Shown here: in pieces, positions 16,800 to 24,299 of the stretch | How positions within the stretch are numbered: position 1 is the stretch's first letter | Layout of the letters: each line of letters begins with the position of its first letter | Source: an uncultured Clostridium sp. | Lineage (GTDB): Bacteria; Bacillota; Clostridia; TANB77; CAG-508 | NCBI GenBank assembly: GCA_946500265.1 | Contig: CAMMVE010000013.1 | Span: 1 to 45,032, forward strand | Reading direction: 5' to 3' | Length of the DNA stretch: 45,032 nucleotides | Translations under genes and position numbers: made by a program | The notes under the pieces: model-generated | Database searches by the model: none | What the model was told of the DNA's origin: nothing | What the model saw: only the letters and a program-made list of their open reading frames with translations

Positions 16800-17252
16800 T
16801 TACCAATATTTTAAAGTATAGGTAATAGTTTTTTCAAAAAAATCATTATTATTTTTTCCAGCTTTTAGCGTAACATTAATCAGATTTTTTGTAACTGAAT
16901 TAACTGTATATTGGTCTGATGAAAAAGTACAATTTAATATTTTTTCAGCTATTTTTGTATCATTTCTATATATTGTGTTATCTTCAAATGTATATGTTGG
17001 TCCATTGTCAAATTGAATTGTAGTATCTGTTACAGTTGCAGAGCTATAGTCTTTTACATCTACAGCAAAAAACATTATAAATTTATTTATTTCTGCTGCA
17101 TATTTAGGAGTAACAACTACATCGCCAATTCTGTCATAAAAAAATGTGCTAATTACAGTAACAGTAGCTATTACAATAGTCATTACACTTATATATACTA
17201 CTAATGCTGCGAGAGTAATACCTTTTTGATTTTTTATTTTGTTTTTCCACAT
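16800..17252 (-). CDS. Minor pilin-like protein (class III-like signal)
   Basis: This 150-residue protein has a short basic leader, MWKNKIKNQKG, then ITLAALVVYISVMTIV, a prepilin signal cleaved after Gly by PilD. Position +5 is Ala rather than the usual Glu. The remainder is a Thr/Asn/Asp-rich beta-type domain ending ITYTLKYW. It would be exported, processed and built into or prime the pilus. The start at 17252 gives a normal prepilin leader; an in-frame GTG at 17276 adds eight residues that overlap the AAAGGAG site. No specific family recognised. Confidence 0.8.
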   Translation of the reverse strand: MWKNKIKNQKGITLAALVVYISVMTIVIATVTVISTFFYDRIGDVVVTPKYAAEINKFIMFFAVDVKDYSSATVTDTTIQFDNGPTYTFEDNTIYRNDTKIAEKILNCTFSSDQYTVNSVTKNLINVTLKAGKNNNDFFEKTITYTLKYW

Positions 17253-17284
17253 CTGTAAACCTAAATCTCCTTTCACTTTAATAT

Positions 17285-17713
17285 TTACATTTCTTTTATT
17301 TTTAACTTTTGTATATTAATGTTTTCTGTAGAGCCCAAATAATCATATGAGATACTTAAATTTACTATTTTAATTACATCTTCTATATTTTCTTCTCCTT
17401 CTTTATAATTAGAAAATTTTAAATCAATTTTAAATCCAGCAGGTATAGAAAATTGTTCTCTATATTGCTCCCCTGTTTTAGTTTGGGCTTCCTCATAAGA
17501 AATCTTGTCAATATCTTCTAATATTTGAACAGCATACATAGCCATTTGAGAAGATAAACTCACTCTTGCATTTAGTTCATAAACCTTATACATAGTTGAA
17601 CATATTATTCCTGTAAATATTGTAAACATTAAAATAGCTACAATAAGGTCCTGCATAGTAAAACCTTTTTCAGATTTCAATTTGTTCATTTTTTTTAAGT
17701 TGTTTTTTTCCAT
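17285..17713 (-). CDS. Minor pilin (prepilin) with Asp at +5
   Basis: The 142-residue protein begins with a polar leader ending KLKSEKG, followed by FTMQDLIVAILMFTIF, a type IV prepilin signal. The +5 residue is Asp instead of Glu, which still offers a negative charge for docking. The mature part carries a long helix and a small beta domain. AGGTGATAAA before 17713 fixes the start and overlaps the 3' end of pilD, suggesting translational coupling. An in-frame ATG at 17737 is inside pilD and lacks a site. Confidence 0.82.
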   Translation of the reverse strand: MEKNNLKKMNKLKSEKGFTMQDLIVAILMFTIFTGIICSTMYKVYELNARVSLSSQMAMYAVQILEDIDKISYEEAQTKTGEQYREQFSIPAGFKIDLKFSNYKEGEENIEDVIKIVNLSISYDYLGSTENINIQKLKIKEM

Positions 17714-17717
17714 TTTA

Positions 17718-18533
17718 TCACCTATAAAAAATTGCAAAATTAGTAACTAACATCATAAGTATGTTAGAAACACACATATAAAAGCCAATTGGCATTTTCG
17801 TAGTTTCTATCTTTATTTTTCTTACTGCTTTGTTTTTTCTTTTATGTAATTCAGTAAAAAATAAATGAAATGATATTGAAAGAAGTGTAATAATTACTGT
17901 ATATATGTATACTGTTTCGTATGTAAATAAAATCATCATTAATGATAATAATAAAATATCAAGTGTATAATTATTCTCTCCTTTTTTTCTCAAGTGAGAA
18001 ATACTAAATAATAATATTATGCATGCAAATAATAAATAAATAACATAGCTATAAATACTAGGGTCATTTTCTACTATGTATAGATATATCATATATATTG
18101 CAACACAAACAAAGCCAAATATAAGAACCGGCTTTTCTATTTCTATTCTTTCCTTATCTATTCCAGCTATTATAAATAAAGTTGCTAAGTATAAAATTCC
18201 GAAAATAAAATATACTAGCATTTTACTATTAAATGGGATAAGAGTAAATTTTATTGAAGCTGCAAATAAAACAAAAACCACACCAGACATTATTTCTAAT
18301 AATATATATCTAGGTCTTATTTTTGTTTTACAATATCTGCATTTACCACCTAAGAATGTATAACTTAATATTGGTATTAAATCTAAGAATTTTAATTTAT
18401 GTTTACAAGTTGGGCAATATGAATGTGTATGTGTAATATCTTGTCCTAATGGAATTCTATAAACTGCTAATGTAAAAAAACTTCCAAATACAGCCCCAAT
18501 GCAAAATATTATAAAGTATAAAAAGTATTCCAT
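17718..18533 (-). CDS. pilD: Prepilin peptidase PilD
   Basis: This membrane aspartyl protease/methyltransferase cleaves and N-methylates the pilins of this cluster. The 271-residue protein has GSFFTLAVYRIPLG near the start, two zinc CxxC pairs (CPTC and CRYC, about residues 40-72), and about seven membrane helices. The first catalytic Asp fits GIDKERIEIEK. The usual second motif GxGD is not present; the aligned stretch reads ENNYTLDILLL, where the Asp is kept but both glycines are lost. It follows the pilA terminator, so it depends on readthrough or a promoter not seen. Confidence 0.9.
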   Translation of the reverse strand: MEYFLYFIIFCIGAVFGSFFTLAVYRIPLGQDITHTHSYCPTCKHKLKFLDLIPILSYTFLGGKCRYCKTKIRPRYILLEIMSGVVFVLFAASIKFTLIPFNSKMLVYFIFGILYLATLFIIAGIDKERIEIEKPVLIFGFVCVAIYMIYLYIVENDPSIYSYVIYLLFACIILLFSISHLRKKGENNYTLDILLLSLMMILFTYETVYIYTVIITLLSISFHLFFTELHKRKNKAVRKIKIETTKMPIGFYMCVSNILMMLVTNFAIFYR

Positions 18534-18555
18534 CTTTGCTCCTTATTTTAAAACA

Positions 18556-18613
18556 GAGGCTATACTTAAAATATAATTATATATTTTAAATTATATTTAA
18601 ACAGCATAGCCTC
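18556..18613 (-). terminator. Terminator or attenuator after the main pilin gene
   Basis: On the minus strand GAGGCTATG and its partner AGTATAGCCTC enclose an AT-rich loop with further pairing, followed by TGTTTT. It lies between pilA and pilD and probably makes pilin mRNA more abundant than that of downstream genes. Confidence 0.65.
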
Positions 18614-18676
18614 AATTATTTAAGTTAAATATTTCAGTCTAAAAAATTTTAAACCGTTTAAAATTTCTAATACATA

Positions 18677-18898
18677 CTAGTTAGTAGCAGGTACTTTTGA
18701 ATCAATATATGCTACAACGTTAGCTAATGAATCATCTGTGTATTTTGTATCATTTGCATACATGTTAGCTGCTTGGTTAGCACGGTCTACTATTCCTCCA
18801 TTGAACGCAAATATGATTGTTACTGTTGCTAAGATTATTAAAATGATGATTGTAATAACTAAAGCAACTAAAGTAATACCCTTTTGATTTTTTAACAT
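18677..18898 (-). CDS. pilA: Major type IV pilin (small)
   Basis: The 73-residue precursor starts MLKNQKG followed by ITLVALVITIIILIILATVT, so cleavage after Gly leaves a 66-residue pilin. It is unusually short for a pilin and has Ala at +5, like other very small Firmicutes pilin-type proteins. The mature tail is hydrophilic (DRANQAANMYANDTKYTDD) and has no disulfide-forming cysteines. A strong ATAAGGAGG site and a terminator directly behind it suggest high expression. Role as the major pilin is inferred from size, signal and position. Confidence 0.85.
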   Translation of the reverse strand: MLKNQKGITLVALVITIIILIILATVTIIFAFNGGIVDRANQAANMYANDTKYTDDSLANVVAYIDSKVPATN

Positions 18899-18979
18899 AA
18901 AAAATTCCTCCTTATAAAATTTTTTTGTATATATTTATAAAATAAATATAACCTGAGCTATTTAAGAATTAAAATATTG

Positions 18980-19399
18980 TTATTTAATTCCTGTTTCATT
19001 AAAAAATGTTCCTGTTGAATTTTCATCTATTGTTGTTTGATTATTGTTTTCATTTGTAGCTGTATTACCATTTGTGTTTGTATTGCCATTTCCTGTTGTT
19101 TCATTCACATTTTCTTCTTGTAAAGAAAATGGATTAGCTTTTCCTTCATTATATCTTCCTGTTTGTTGATACACGTTTAAATCTGAATCTGTAACCTCAT
19201 ATGTTACCTCTACTTTTTCTGCTTCTGATATAGTTGTATCAAGCTCATTTCTTACATCTTCTGGTGTTGTATATGCTTGAACTGTAGGTATTTCTTCACT
19301 TATTGGAATATAATCATAAAACAATACCATTAAAATTAATAATATAGCCACACTTAAAAGTAATAATATAATTATTTCTTTTATTACTGACTTTAGCAT
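18980..19399 (-). CDS. Pilus assembly protein, PilP-like
   Basis: The 139-residue protein has one N-terminal membrane helix (EIIILLLLSVAILLILMVLF), then an extracytoplasmic domain with a KANPFSLQEE segment like the DPF motif of PilP, and an Asn/Thr-rich low-complexity tail. It would sit in the alignment complex with PilM, PilN and PilO. GGAGGTTAAAT sets the start at 19399; an in-frame ATG at 19435 has no site. The assignment rests mainly on position after pilO. Confidence 0.6.
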   Translation of the reverse strand: MLKSVIKEIIILLLLSVAILLILMVLFYDYIPISEEIPTVQAYTTPEDVRNELDTTISEAEKVEVTYEVTDSDLNVYQQTGRYNEGKANPFSLQEENVNETTGNGNTNTNGNTATNENNNQTTIDENSTGTFFNETGIK

Positions 19400-19456
19400 A
19401 TTTAACCTCCATTTCTTTTTATTATGTTGTTTCATACAATGTGTTTTTAATATTTG

Positions 19457-20239
19457 TTACTCTATAGGTTCTGTTACTGTTGCAGTATCAGTTCCTACTG
19501 GTACACTTGAAGTTTCTGCTGTATTGCCTATTACACCAGTTGTAGTTCCTGTAGTTGTTCCACTTGAAGTTTCTGCTGTATTGCCTATTACACCAGTTGT
19601 AGTTCCTGTAGTTGTTCCACTTGATGTTACTGCATTTGTATCAGTGCCACTTGTTGTCTCTTCTAGCATTATTCTAACTCCATTAACATCAAAGGTAGCT
19701 TGTACATTTTCCCCATTTGGTAACATATGGAAGTTTTCAATTCTAAAAGCTAAATCACTATCGTTCTCTAGTTCAGATACAAATCCGATTATTGCAGGAT
19801 ATTGTCCATCAACTGTAAATGTAATATTTTTTGTAACTGAATCTCCCATATTTCCTGCTTTTATATCCATTCTAAAGTTTACGCCTTCGTCTCTAGCATG
19901 TCTTCCTATTCTTAAAAATAGAAATTCTATATAGTAATATTCTTCTGTATTAGCTTCGCTAATCTCACTATCTGTACTTACATTTGCCAAATTGTAATAT
20001 TGTTCTTTATTTGATAATAAAGTATCTACAGCGCTAGAAAGTTCACCTTGTCTAGTTTGATAGTCACTTTTTATCATTCTGTTTGCTGTATTAATTTCTG
20101 TATCTAATCTATCACTTAAACTTACAATTCCGTTCGTACTTAGTATTTCAAAGGATCCAATAGCTATGCCTTCAAAAATGGTGAAATATGCCAAAATTAT
20201 TACTAAAATCACTAATACGACCATTAAAATTTTTCTCAT
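19457..20239 (-). CDS. pilO: Pilus assembly protein PilO-like with tandem-repeat tail
   Basis: The 260-residue protein has one N-terminal membrane helix, a coiled-coil-like stretch (TEINTANRMIKSDYQTRQGE), then a ferredoxin-like domain with GQYPAIIGFVSELENDSDL, typical of PilO. The C-terminal 65 residues are a Ser/Thr/Gly-rich tail containing two exact copies of a 19-residue unit (with GTTTGTTTGVIGNTAET). It overlaps the end of pilMN by four bases (ATGA), so the two are translationally coupled. The tail would lie outside the membrane. Confidence 0.82.
   Translation of the reverse strand: MRKILMVVLVILVIILAYFTIFEGIAIGSFEILSTNGIVSLSDRLDTEINTANRMIKSDYQTRQGELSSAVDTLLSNKEQYYNLANVSTDSEISEANTEEYYYIEFLFLRIGRHARDEGVNFRMDIKAGNMGDSVTKNITFTVDGQYPAIIGFVSELENDSDLAFRIENFHMLPNGENVQATFDVNGVRIMLEETTSGTDTNAVTSSGTTTGTTTGVIGNTAETSSGTTTGTTTGVIGNTAETSSVPVGTDTATVTEPIE
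19504..19617 (-). repeat. Two identical 57-bp tandem repeats in pilO
   Basis: The unit starting CACTTGAAGTTTCTGCTGTA begins at 19504 and again at 19561. 57 bases are 19 codons, so copy-number change keeps the frame and only alters the length of the surface tail. Confidence 0.95.
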
Positions 20240-21864
20240 GGCAAATCCCCCTCTATAACTATTTTAACAAAATCACCTTGTTTTTCTCCCTGTGTTGATA
20301 CAATATTTGTTAATACATTATCTTCTTTTAGTTTTGCTTTAAAATATCCTAATTCATCATAATATTTTGATTGAGCATTTATTATAACATGTCTTGCTTC
20401 ATTGTCTGTGGTATTTTGTATTTCTGTTATTTGTACTTGATTTGGAATCACAGACATTATTTCAGTTAATAGATTTGGGATCGAGCCTTTTAAGCTTAAA
20501 TCTGTTTGAATTTTATCATTAATATCTCTTAAATTATTTGTCATGTCAACATATCTATTCGAAACTTGATTTAGTTGTGTTATATCACTTGCTACTGCAT
20601 CTATTTGTCTTTGTGTATAATTTATGCTTTCTTCTGCATCAGCTATTTTTTCATTTATGCTATTTTCTAAGTAAATTGATATTCCCGAATAAATTATTAT
20701 TAGCATAAATATTCCAAGGATTCCCCTTAAAAGCCATCTTTCTGTTGCATCAAATTTTCCCTTTAAGCTCATATTAATTTTTACTTTAGGTTTGCTGCCA
20801 TCTTTTTCTTTTTTACCTAAACTCATATCTAGTTTAAGGAAATCAGGTAATTGGTCTGAAAGAGTTGGCTTTTTAAAGTTCATACTCTTTATTCCATATC
20901 CCAAGCCTTGCATTCCTATTGCAATTGCTGAATTTACTTCAATATAATCTTTTATATTTATTTTGATATTTTCACTAACAAAATATGGTCTTAATATCTC
21001 ACATTTTTCAGTATCAAAGAATTCTTGAAAGTATAAATCTATATTGTTTACTACTGACATTGTACCTGTGATATATATTTTGTCATATTTTGATGTAGAA
21101 TTTGTTACATAATCTCTAACTCTTGTTACTATTTTGTGCAAAGTAGGCATTATATAATCTAAATATTCATTTTCTTCGTCTTGTAATTCTTTGCCTTCCA
21201 TTGTATAAATAGTAGAATTTTTACATATTTCATATGCTTTTGAATAAGAGTTTTCTTTGCTAGCTATTTTATTTAATATTGTTCCTGAGCCTTCCTCCAT
21301 TTTTTCAACATTAAATATTTTTTGATTTATTACACTTGTAATAGTTGTTGTTTCCTCTATATTTACTATTATTATGTTTTCTTTAGGTTTTATAGATGCT
21401 ACGTTTGTGATGCTTGTACCAAGTGGAGTAATAGTAGATACTTTAAATTCATTCAAAGTCTGCAATATTTTTGCTATTGAAGACTTGTTTGAAGATACAT
21501 GTATTACTTTTAATTTGTCTCTATCTTCTTCCACATTACATAAAGCATATCTTGTCTCAAAAGCATTTTTGTTCAGTTTTTTATCAAAACAATATGATTC
21601 AAATTCAGTATTGATAGCTTTCTTTAAATCATTCTTATTTAATAAACTAAACATATAAAAATAGTTATAAATCTCTTCAGACATATTTATACTTATTGGA
21701 ATGTTGTAACTAAATGTTTCTGAAACTATTTGGTTTAAAGTTTCTCCAAGTTTTTCATAGAATTTTACACCAAAAGCTTCAACTTTTAATAAGTCATGGT
21801 CTTTAGTTACTTTTGCATATTTAATTACATTGCTTTCTATATATAAACCTAAACAACTAGCCAT
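20236..21864 (-). CDS. pilMN: PilM-PilN fusion protein of the pilus alignment complex
   Basis: The 542-residue protein combines two normally separate parts. Residues 1 to about 330 form a PilM-type actin fold (GLYIESNVIKYAKV at the start, IIIVNIEETTTITSV, YDKIYITGTMSVVNNI). Residues about 375-542 form PilN: one membrane helix (GILGIFMLIIIYSGISIYL), a coiled coil, then LLTEIMSVIPNQVQITEIQ and a ferredoxin-like end. In other bacteria PilM in the cytoplasm binds the short N-terminal tail of PilN; here they are one chain. AACGAAGGAGAATAAA sets the start. It is the first gene of the operon. Confidence 0.88.
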   Translation of the reverse strand: MASCLGLYIESNVIKYAKVTKDHDLLKVEAFGVKFYEKLGETLNQIVSETFSYNIPISINMSEEIYNYFYMFSLLNKNDLKKAINTEFESYCFDKKLNKNAFETRYALCNVEEDRDKLKVIHVSSNKSSIAKILQTLNEFKVSTITPLGTSITNVASIKPKENIIIVNIEETTTITSVINQKIFNVEKMEEGSGTILNKIASKENSYSKAYEICKNSTIYTMEGKELQDEENEYLDYIMPTLHKIVTRVRDYVTNSTSKYDKIYITGTMSVVNNIDLYFQEFFDTEKCEILRPYFVSENIKINIKDYIEVNSAIAIGMQGLGYGIKSMNFKKPTLSDQLPDFLKLDMSLGKKEKDGSKPKVKINMSLKGKFDATERWLLRGILGIFMLIIIYSGISIYLENSINEKIADAEESINYTQRQIDAVASDITQLNQVSNRYVDMTNNLRDINDKIQTDLSLKGSIPNLLTEIMSVIPNQVQITEIQNTTDNEARHVIINAQSKYYDELGYFKAKLKEDNVLTNIVSTQGEKQGDFVKIVIEGDLP

Positions 21865-21982
21865 TTTATTCTCCTTCGTTTTTTTTGCACCATTATTATA
21901 TTTTGCAAAATGTAATAAATAATACTTGTATTTTTTTCCTTTGTTTTTTACATTTTTTTAATATAACCATAGTTCATTTAAT

Positions 21983-22010
21983 ATTTTATCGTTTTTTGTA
22001 AAAATGTCAA
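21983..22010 (-). promoter_or_regulatory. Promoter of the type IV pilus operon
   Basis: On the minus strand TTGACA (22005-22010) is 16 bases from TAAAAT (21983-21988). The TGTAA array lies 26-64 bases upstream of the -35. Confidence 0.65.
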
Positions 22011-22035
22011 TATCTATTTAACGATTTAATATAAA

Positions 22036-22074
22036 TGTAATATAAATGTAATATTTCTGTAACATTTTTGTAAC
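22036..22074 (+). promoter_or_regulatory. Four-unit TGTAA-N5 array upstream of the pilus operon
   Basis: TGTAAT, TGTAAT, TGTAAC and TGTAAC start at 22036, 22047, 22058 and 22069, exactly 11 bases apart. Two neighbours (TGTAAC-ATTTT-TGTAAC) match the published WalR consensus TGTWAH-N5-TGTWAH fully. On the strand of the operon the units read RTTACA, similar to PhoP boxes. Its place upstream of the -35 suits an activator of the OmpR family. The related array before glmS is at 670-701. Confidence 0.6.
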
Positions 22075-22137
22075 ATTACCACATTTTTCCATTTAATTTA
22101 TCAAATCATTTTTGTTTCTAAGCAGAACTTTTCATTT

Positions 22138-22944
22138 TTACATTCTAGTAAATGCTACAATTAAAATTATTAAGCCAAAAATAACTCTATAAATTGCAAA
22201 TACTTTAAAACTTCCCTTTTGTAAGAATTTTAATAGCCATTTAATAACTATTATTCCCACAATAAAGCTTGCCAATACGCCTATGAAAAATGATAAATTA
22301 AAAACAAAATCTTTTAATTTAAAAATTGTTGCCGCAAAAACAATTGGTGCAGAAAGCATGAATGAATATCTTGCAGCTGATGGTCTATCAACTCCCATAG
22401 CTCTTCCTGCTGTCATTGTTATTCCAGATCTTGAAACACCTGGAATAAATGCTAAACATTGCGATAAACCGATTAAAAATGTTTGTTTAAAAGTCATGTG
22501 TTCATAATCTGTAGTAGATTTTGCTTTTTTATCTACAAAATATAAAATAACACCCATTACCATTAACGCAATTGCTATAATTATAGGCTTTTTCAAAACA
22601 TCTCCTGCGAATGTATCTAAAAGTAATCCAATTATTCCTCCAGGTATTGTTGCTATTACTAAATACCAAAACATTCTTCCTTCTGGTGTTTTTTTCTTTT
22701 TCACTACTTGATTAAATCCGCCTACTATCAAATTAATCCAGTCTTTAAAGAAGAAAATTGCAATAGCTAAGAAAGTACCAAAGTGTAATGCAACATCGAA
22801 TCCTTCAAATGCTACATTAAAATTTGGATCACTAGTCCAATTAAAAAGCCATGGTATTATTTCTAAATGACCAGAACTTGAAATTGGCAAAAGTTCTGTT
22901 AACCCTTGTACTATTCCTAATATTAACGATTGTAAAATTGACAT
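22138..22944 (-). CDS. uppP: Undecaprenyl-diphosphatase UppP (BacA)
   Basis: This membrane enzyme dephosphorylates undecaprenyl diphosphate to recycle the lipid carrier of cell-wall synthesis, and overproduction gives bacitracin resistance. The 268-residue protein has the two signature motifs, GIVQGLTELLPISSSGH (residues 10-26) and PGVSRSGITMTAGR (about residue 165), within eight or so hydrophobic helices. The length is typical. ATAAAGGAGTGCAGACAAA precedes the ATG. It follows dpaA but is separated from it by a palindromic element and about 400 bases, with an extended -10 of its own at 23009-23017. Confidence 0.97.
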   Translation of the reverse strand: MSILQSLILGIVQGLTELLPISSSGHLEIIPWLFNWTSDPNFNVAFEGFDVALHFGTFLAIAIFFFKDWINLIVGGFNQVVKKKKTPEGRMFWYLVIATIPGGIIGLLLDTFAGDVLKKPIIIAIALMVMGVILYFVDKKAKSTTDYEHMTFKQTFLIGLSQCLAFIPGVSRSGITMTAGRAMGVDRPSAARYSFMLSAPIVFAATIFKLKDFVFNLSFFIGVLASFIVGIIVIKWLLKFLQKGSFKVFAIYRVIFGLIILIVAFTRM

Positions 22945-23008
22945 TTTGTCTGCACTCCTTTATATTATATAACATATTACTTTAAAATTTATTTATAATC
23001 GACATCAT

Positions 23009-23017
23009 ATTATATCA
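23009..23017 (-). promoter_or_regulatory. Extended -10 promoter of uppP
   Basis: On the minus strand TG-A-TATAAT is present without a good -35. The remaining AT-rich sequence between this and the family B element shows nothing else. Confidence 0.4.
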
Positions 23018-23134
23018 TTTATATATTTTTTTAGACATCGTATTCTATTTTTATATCATTTAATTTTTTTTTTGTAAATATTTTTTAAGAATTTTTAATA
23101 TTTTATTGTTACCATTTTTAATTTTCAAATTTTC

Positions 23135-23314
23135 ATGAGCTATGTATGTTTCTCGAATTTCTTTGTCGCTTGTTGTCGAAACCATCTAAGCATTCTGAAA
23201 AGAAAATAAATTTTCTTTTCATCTGCTAGGTTTCTCCAATCGCACTCGCTTTTTTCAAAGCTCGTTTGGTCGCTACGCGCTCCTGCAGAAATTCTCTAAA
23301 CATATATAGCTCAT
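23135..23314. mobile_element. Palindromic element, family B, copy 2
   Basis: The 180-bp element is bounded by ATGAGCTATGTATGTTT and AAACATATATAGCTCAT, then CTCGAATTTC / GAAATTCTCT. The body has GCACTCGCTTTTTTCAAAGC and GCTCGTTTGGTCGCT, matching copy 1 (8961-9151) in reverse, and a central AGAAAATAAATTTTCTTTT palindrome. It follows the 3' end of dpaA. Confidence 0.75.
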
Positions 23315-23343
23315 TGACTTAGAAAATCCAAAATAAAAAGGAA

Positions 23344-24246
23344 TTAAGCAGTATCCAAAATTTTATCTATAACTTTTTTTATGTATTTTGCTGCAGTTTT
23401 CGGCATTTCTTTTCCTGGAATTCCCGGAGCCGTAATAAGTTTTAGTCCTTTTTGTTTGATATATTCTTTATCAAATCCTCCTGGTAAAGATGCAAGTTCT
23501 ATAAGTAAAACATCTTTATTAAAAGCATCTAATTCTTCCTTCTTTATAATTAAAGTTGGAACTGTATTAATAACAATGTCAAATCTTGATGCAAAATTAA
23601 TAACTTCAGGGTATGTAAGTGGAATAAATCTTTTTTCCCTAATCCAAGCTAAATCTGTTTCTTTTCTCGCAGTGCAATATACATTTGCTCCAAGCTTACT
23701 AAATCTATCACATGCTATTTTTCCAATTCTTCCATATCCGCATACTAAAACATTACTTTCATGAATTGTTTCCTCTCTTTCATCTATTGCGATTTTTATT
23801 GCTCCTTCAACCGTAGGTATAGCATTTAAAATTGTAAGTTCATCGTCTTTCAATAAATCATACATTTGAATTTTTGGTTTATCTTCACTTGCATTTTCCT
23901 CCGTCCCAAAATTTTCTTCAAGAATTCTTCCTGCAAAAAATTTCTTTCCATTTAAATTCTTTTTAAAATTCTCAATTAGTATTTCTTTTCTAGCAAATGG
24001 TGCATTTAATTTTATGCCATCTCTTGAAAATGGAATTCCACCTATTACAATATTGGATTTTTCCATTGCCTCTGATAAATTTTCGCACAAAACAATTTCC
24101 GAATTTTTTTCTTCTGAGCTTGATGTAGTATTTTCCTTCCAATTATAATTTTCTAGACCAAATGTATATATTGTATTTCCTTCTGCTGCATAATTTTCAA
24201 CTAATCTAACACTCCTCAAGTCTCCACCTATTATAGAAATATTCAT
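23344..24246 (-). CDS. dpaA: Dipicolinate synthase subunit A
   Basis: The 300-residue protein starts MNISIIGGDLRSVRLVENYA and has GIPFSRDGIKLNAPF and a second Rossmann site VLVCGYGRIGKIACDRFSKL, the pattern of DpaA (SpoVFA). With DpaB it converts hydroxy-tetrahydrodipicolinate to dipicolinic acid in the mother cell during sporulation. No dpaB follows; it must be elsewhere or replaced by another flavoprotein. The ribosome binding site (GAGG) lies in the 3' arm of a hairpin at 24257-24283. It lies 50 bases downstream of the TPR gene. Confidence 0.93.
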   Translation of the reverse strand: MNISIIGGDLRSVRLVENYAAEGNTIYTFGLENYNWKENTTSSSEEKNSEIVLCENLSEAMEKSNIVIGGIPFSRDGIKLNAPFARKEILIENFKKNLNGKKFFAGRILEENFGTEENASEDKPKIQMYDLLKDDELTILNAIPTVEGAIKIAIDEREETIHESNVLVCGYGRIGKIACDRFSKLGANVYCTARKETDLAWIREKRFIPLTYPEVINFASRFDIVINTVPTLIIKKEELDAFNKDVLLIELASLPGGFDKEYIKQKGLKLITAPGIPGKEMPKTAAKYIKKVIDKILDTA

Positions 24247-24256
24247 ATAAAAATCA

Positions 24257-24283
24257 CATCCTCATATAAAATATATGAGGATG
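24257..24283 (-). promoter_or_regulatory. Hairpin that hides the dpaA ribosome binding site
   Basis: CATCCTCATATA and TATATGAGGATG form a perfect 12-bp stem with a three-base loop. On the minus strand the 3' arm contains GAGG, the only good ribosome binding site for dpaA. There is no T-run behind it, so it is not a normal terminator. Confidence 0.7.
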
Positions 24284-24299
24284 GCTTGTATAATATAAT

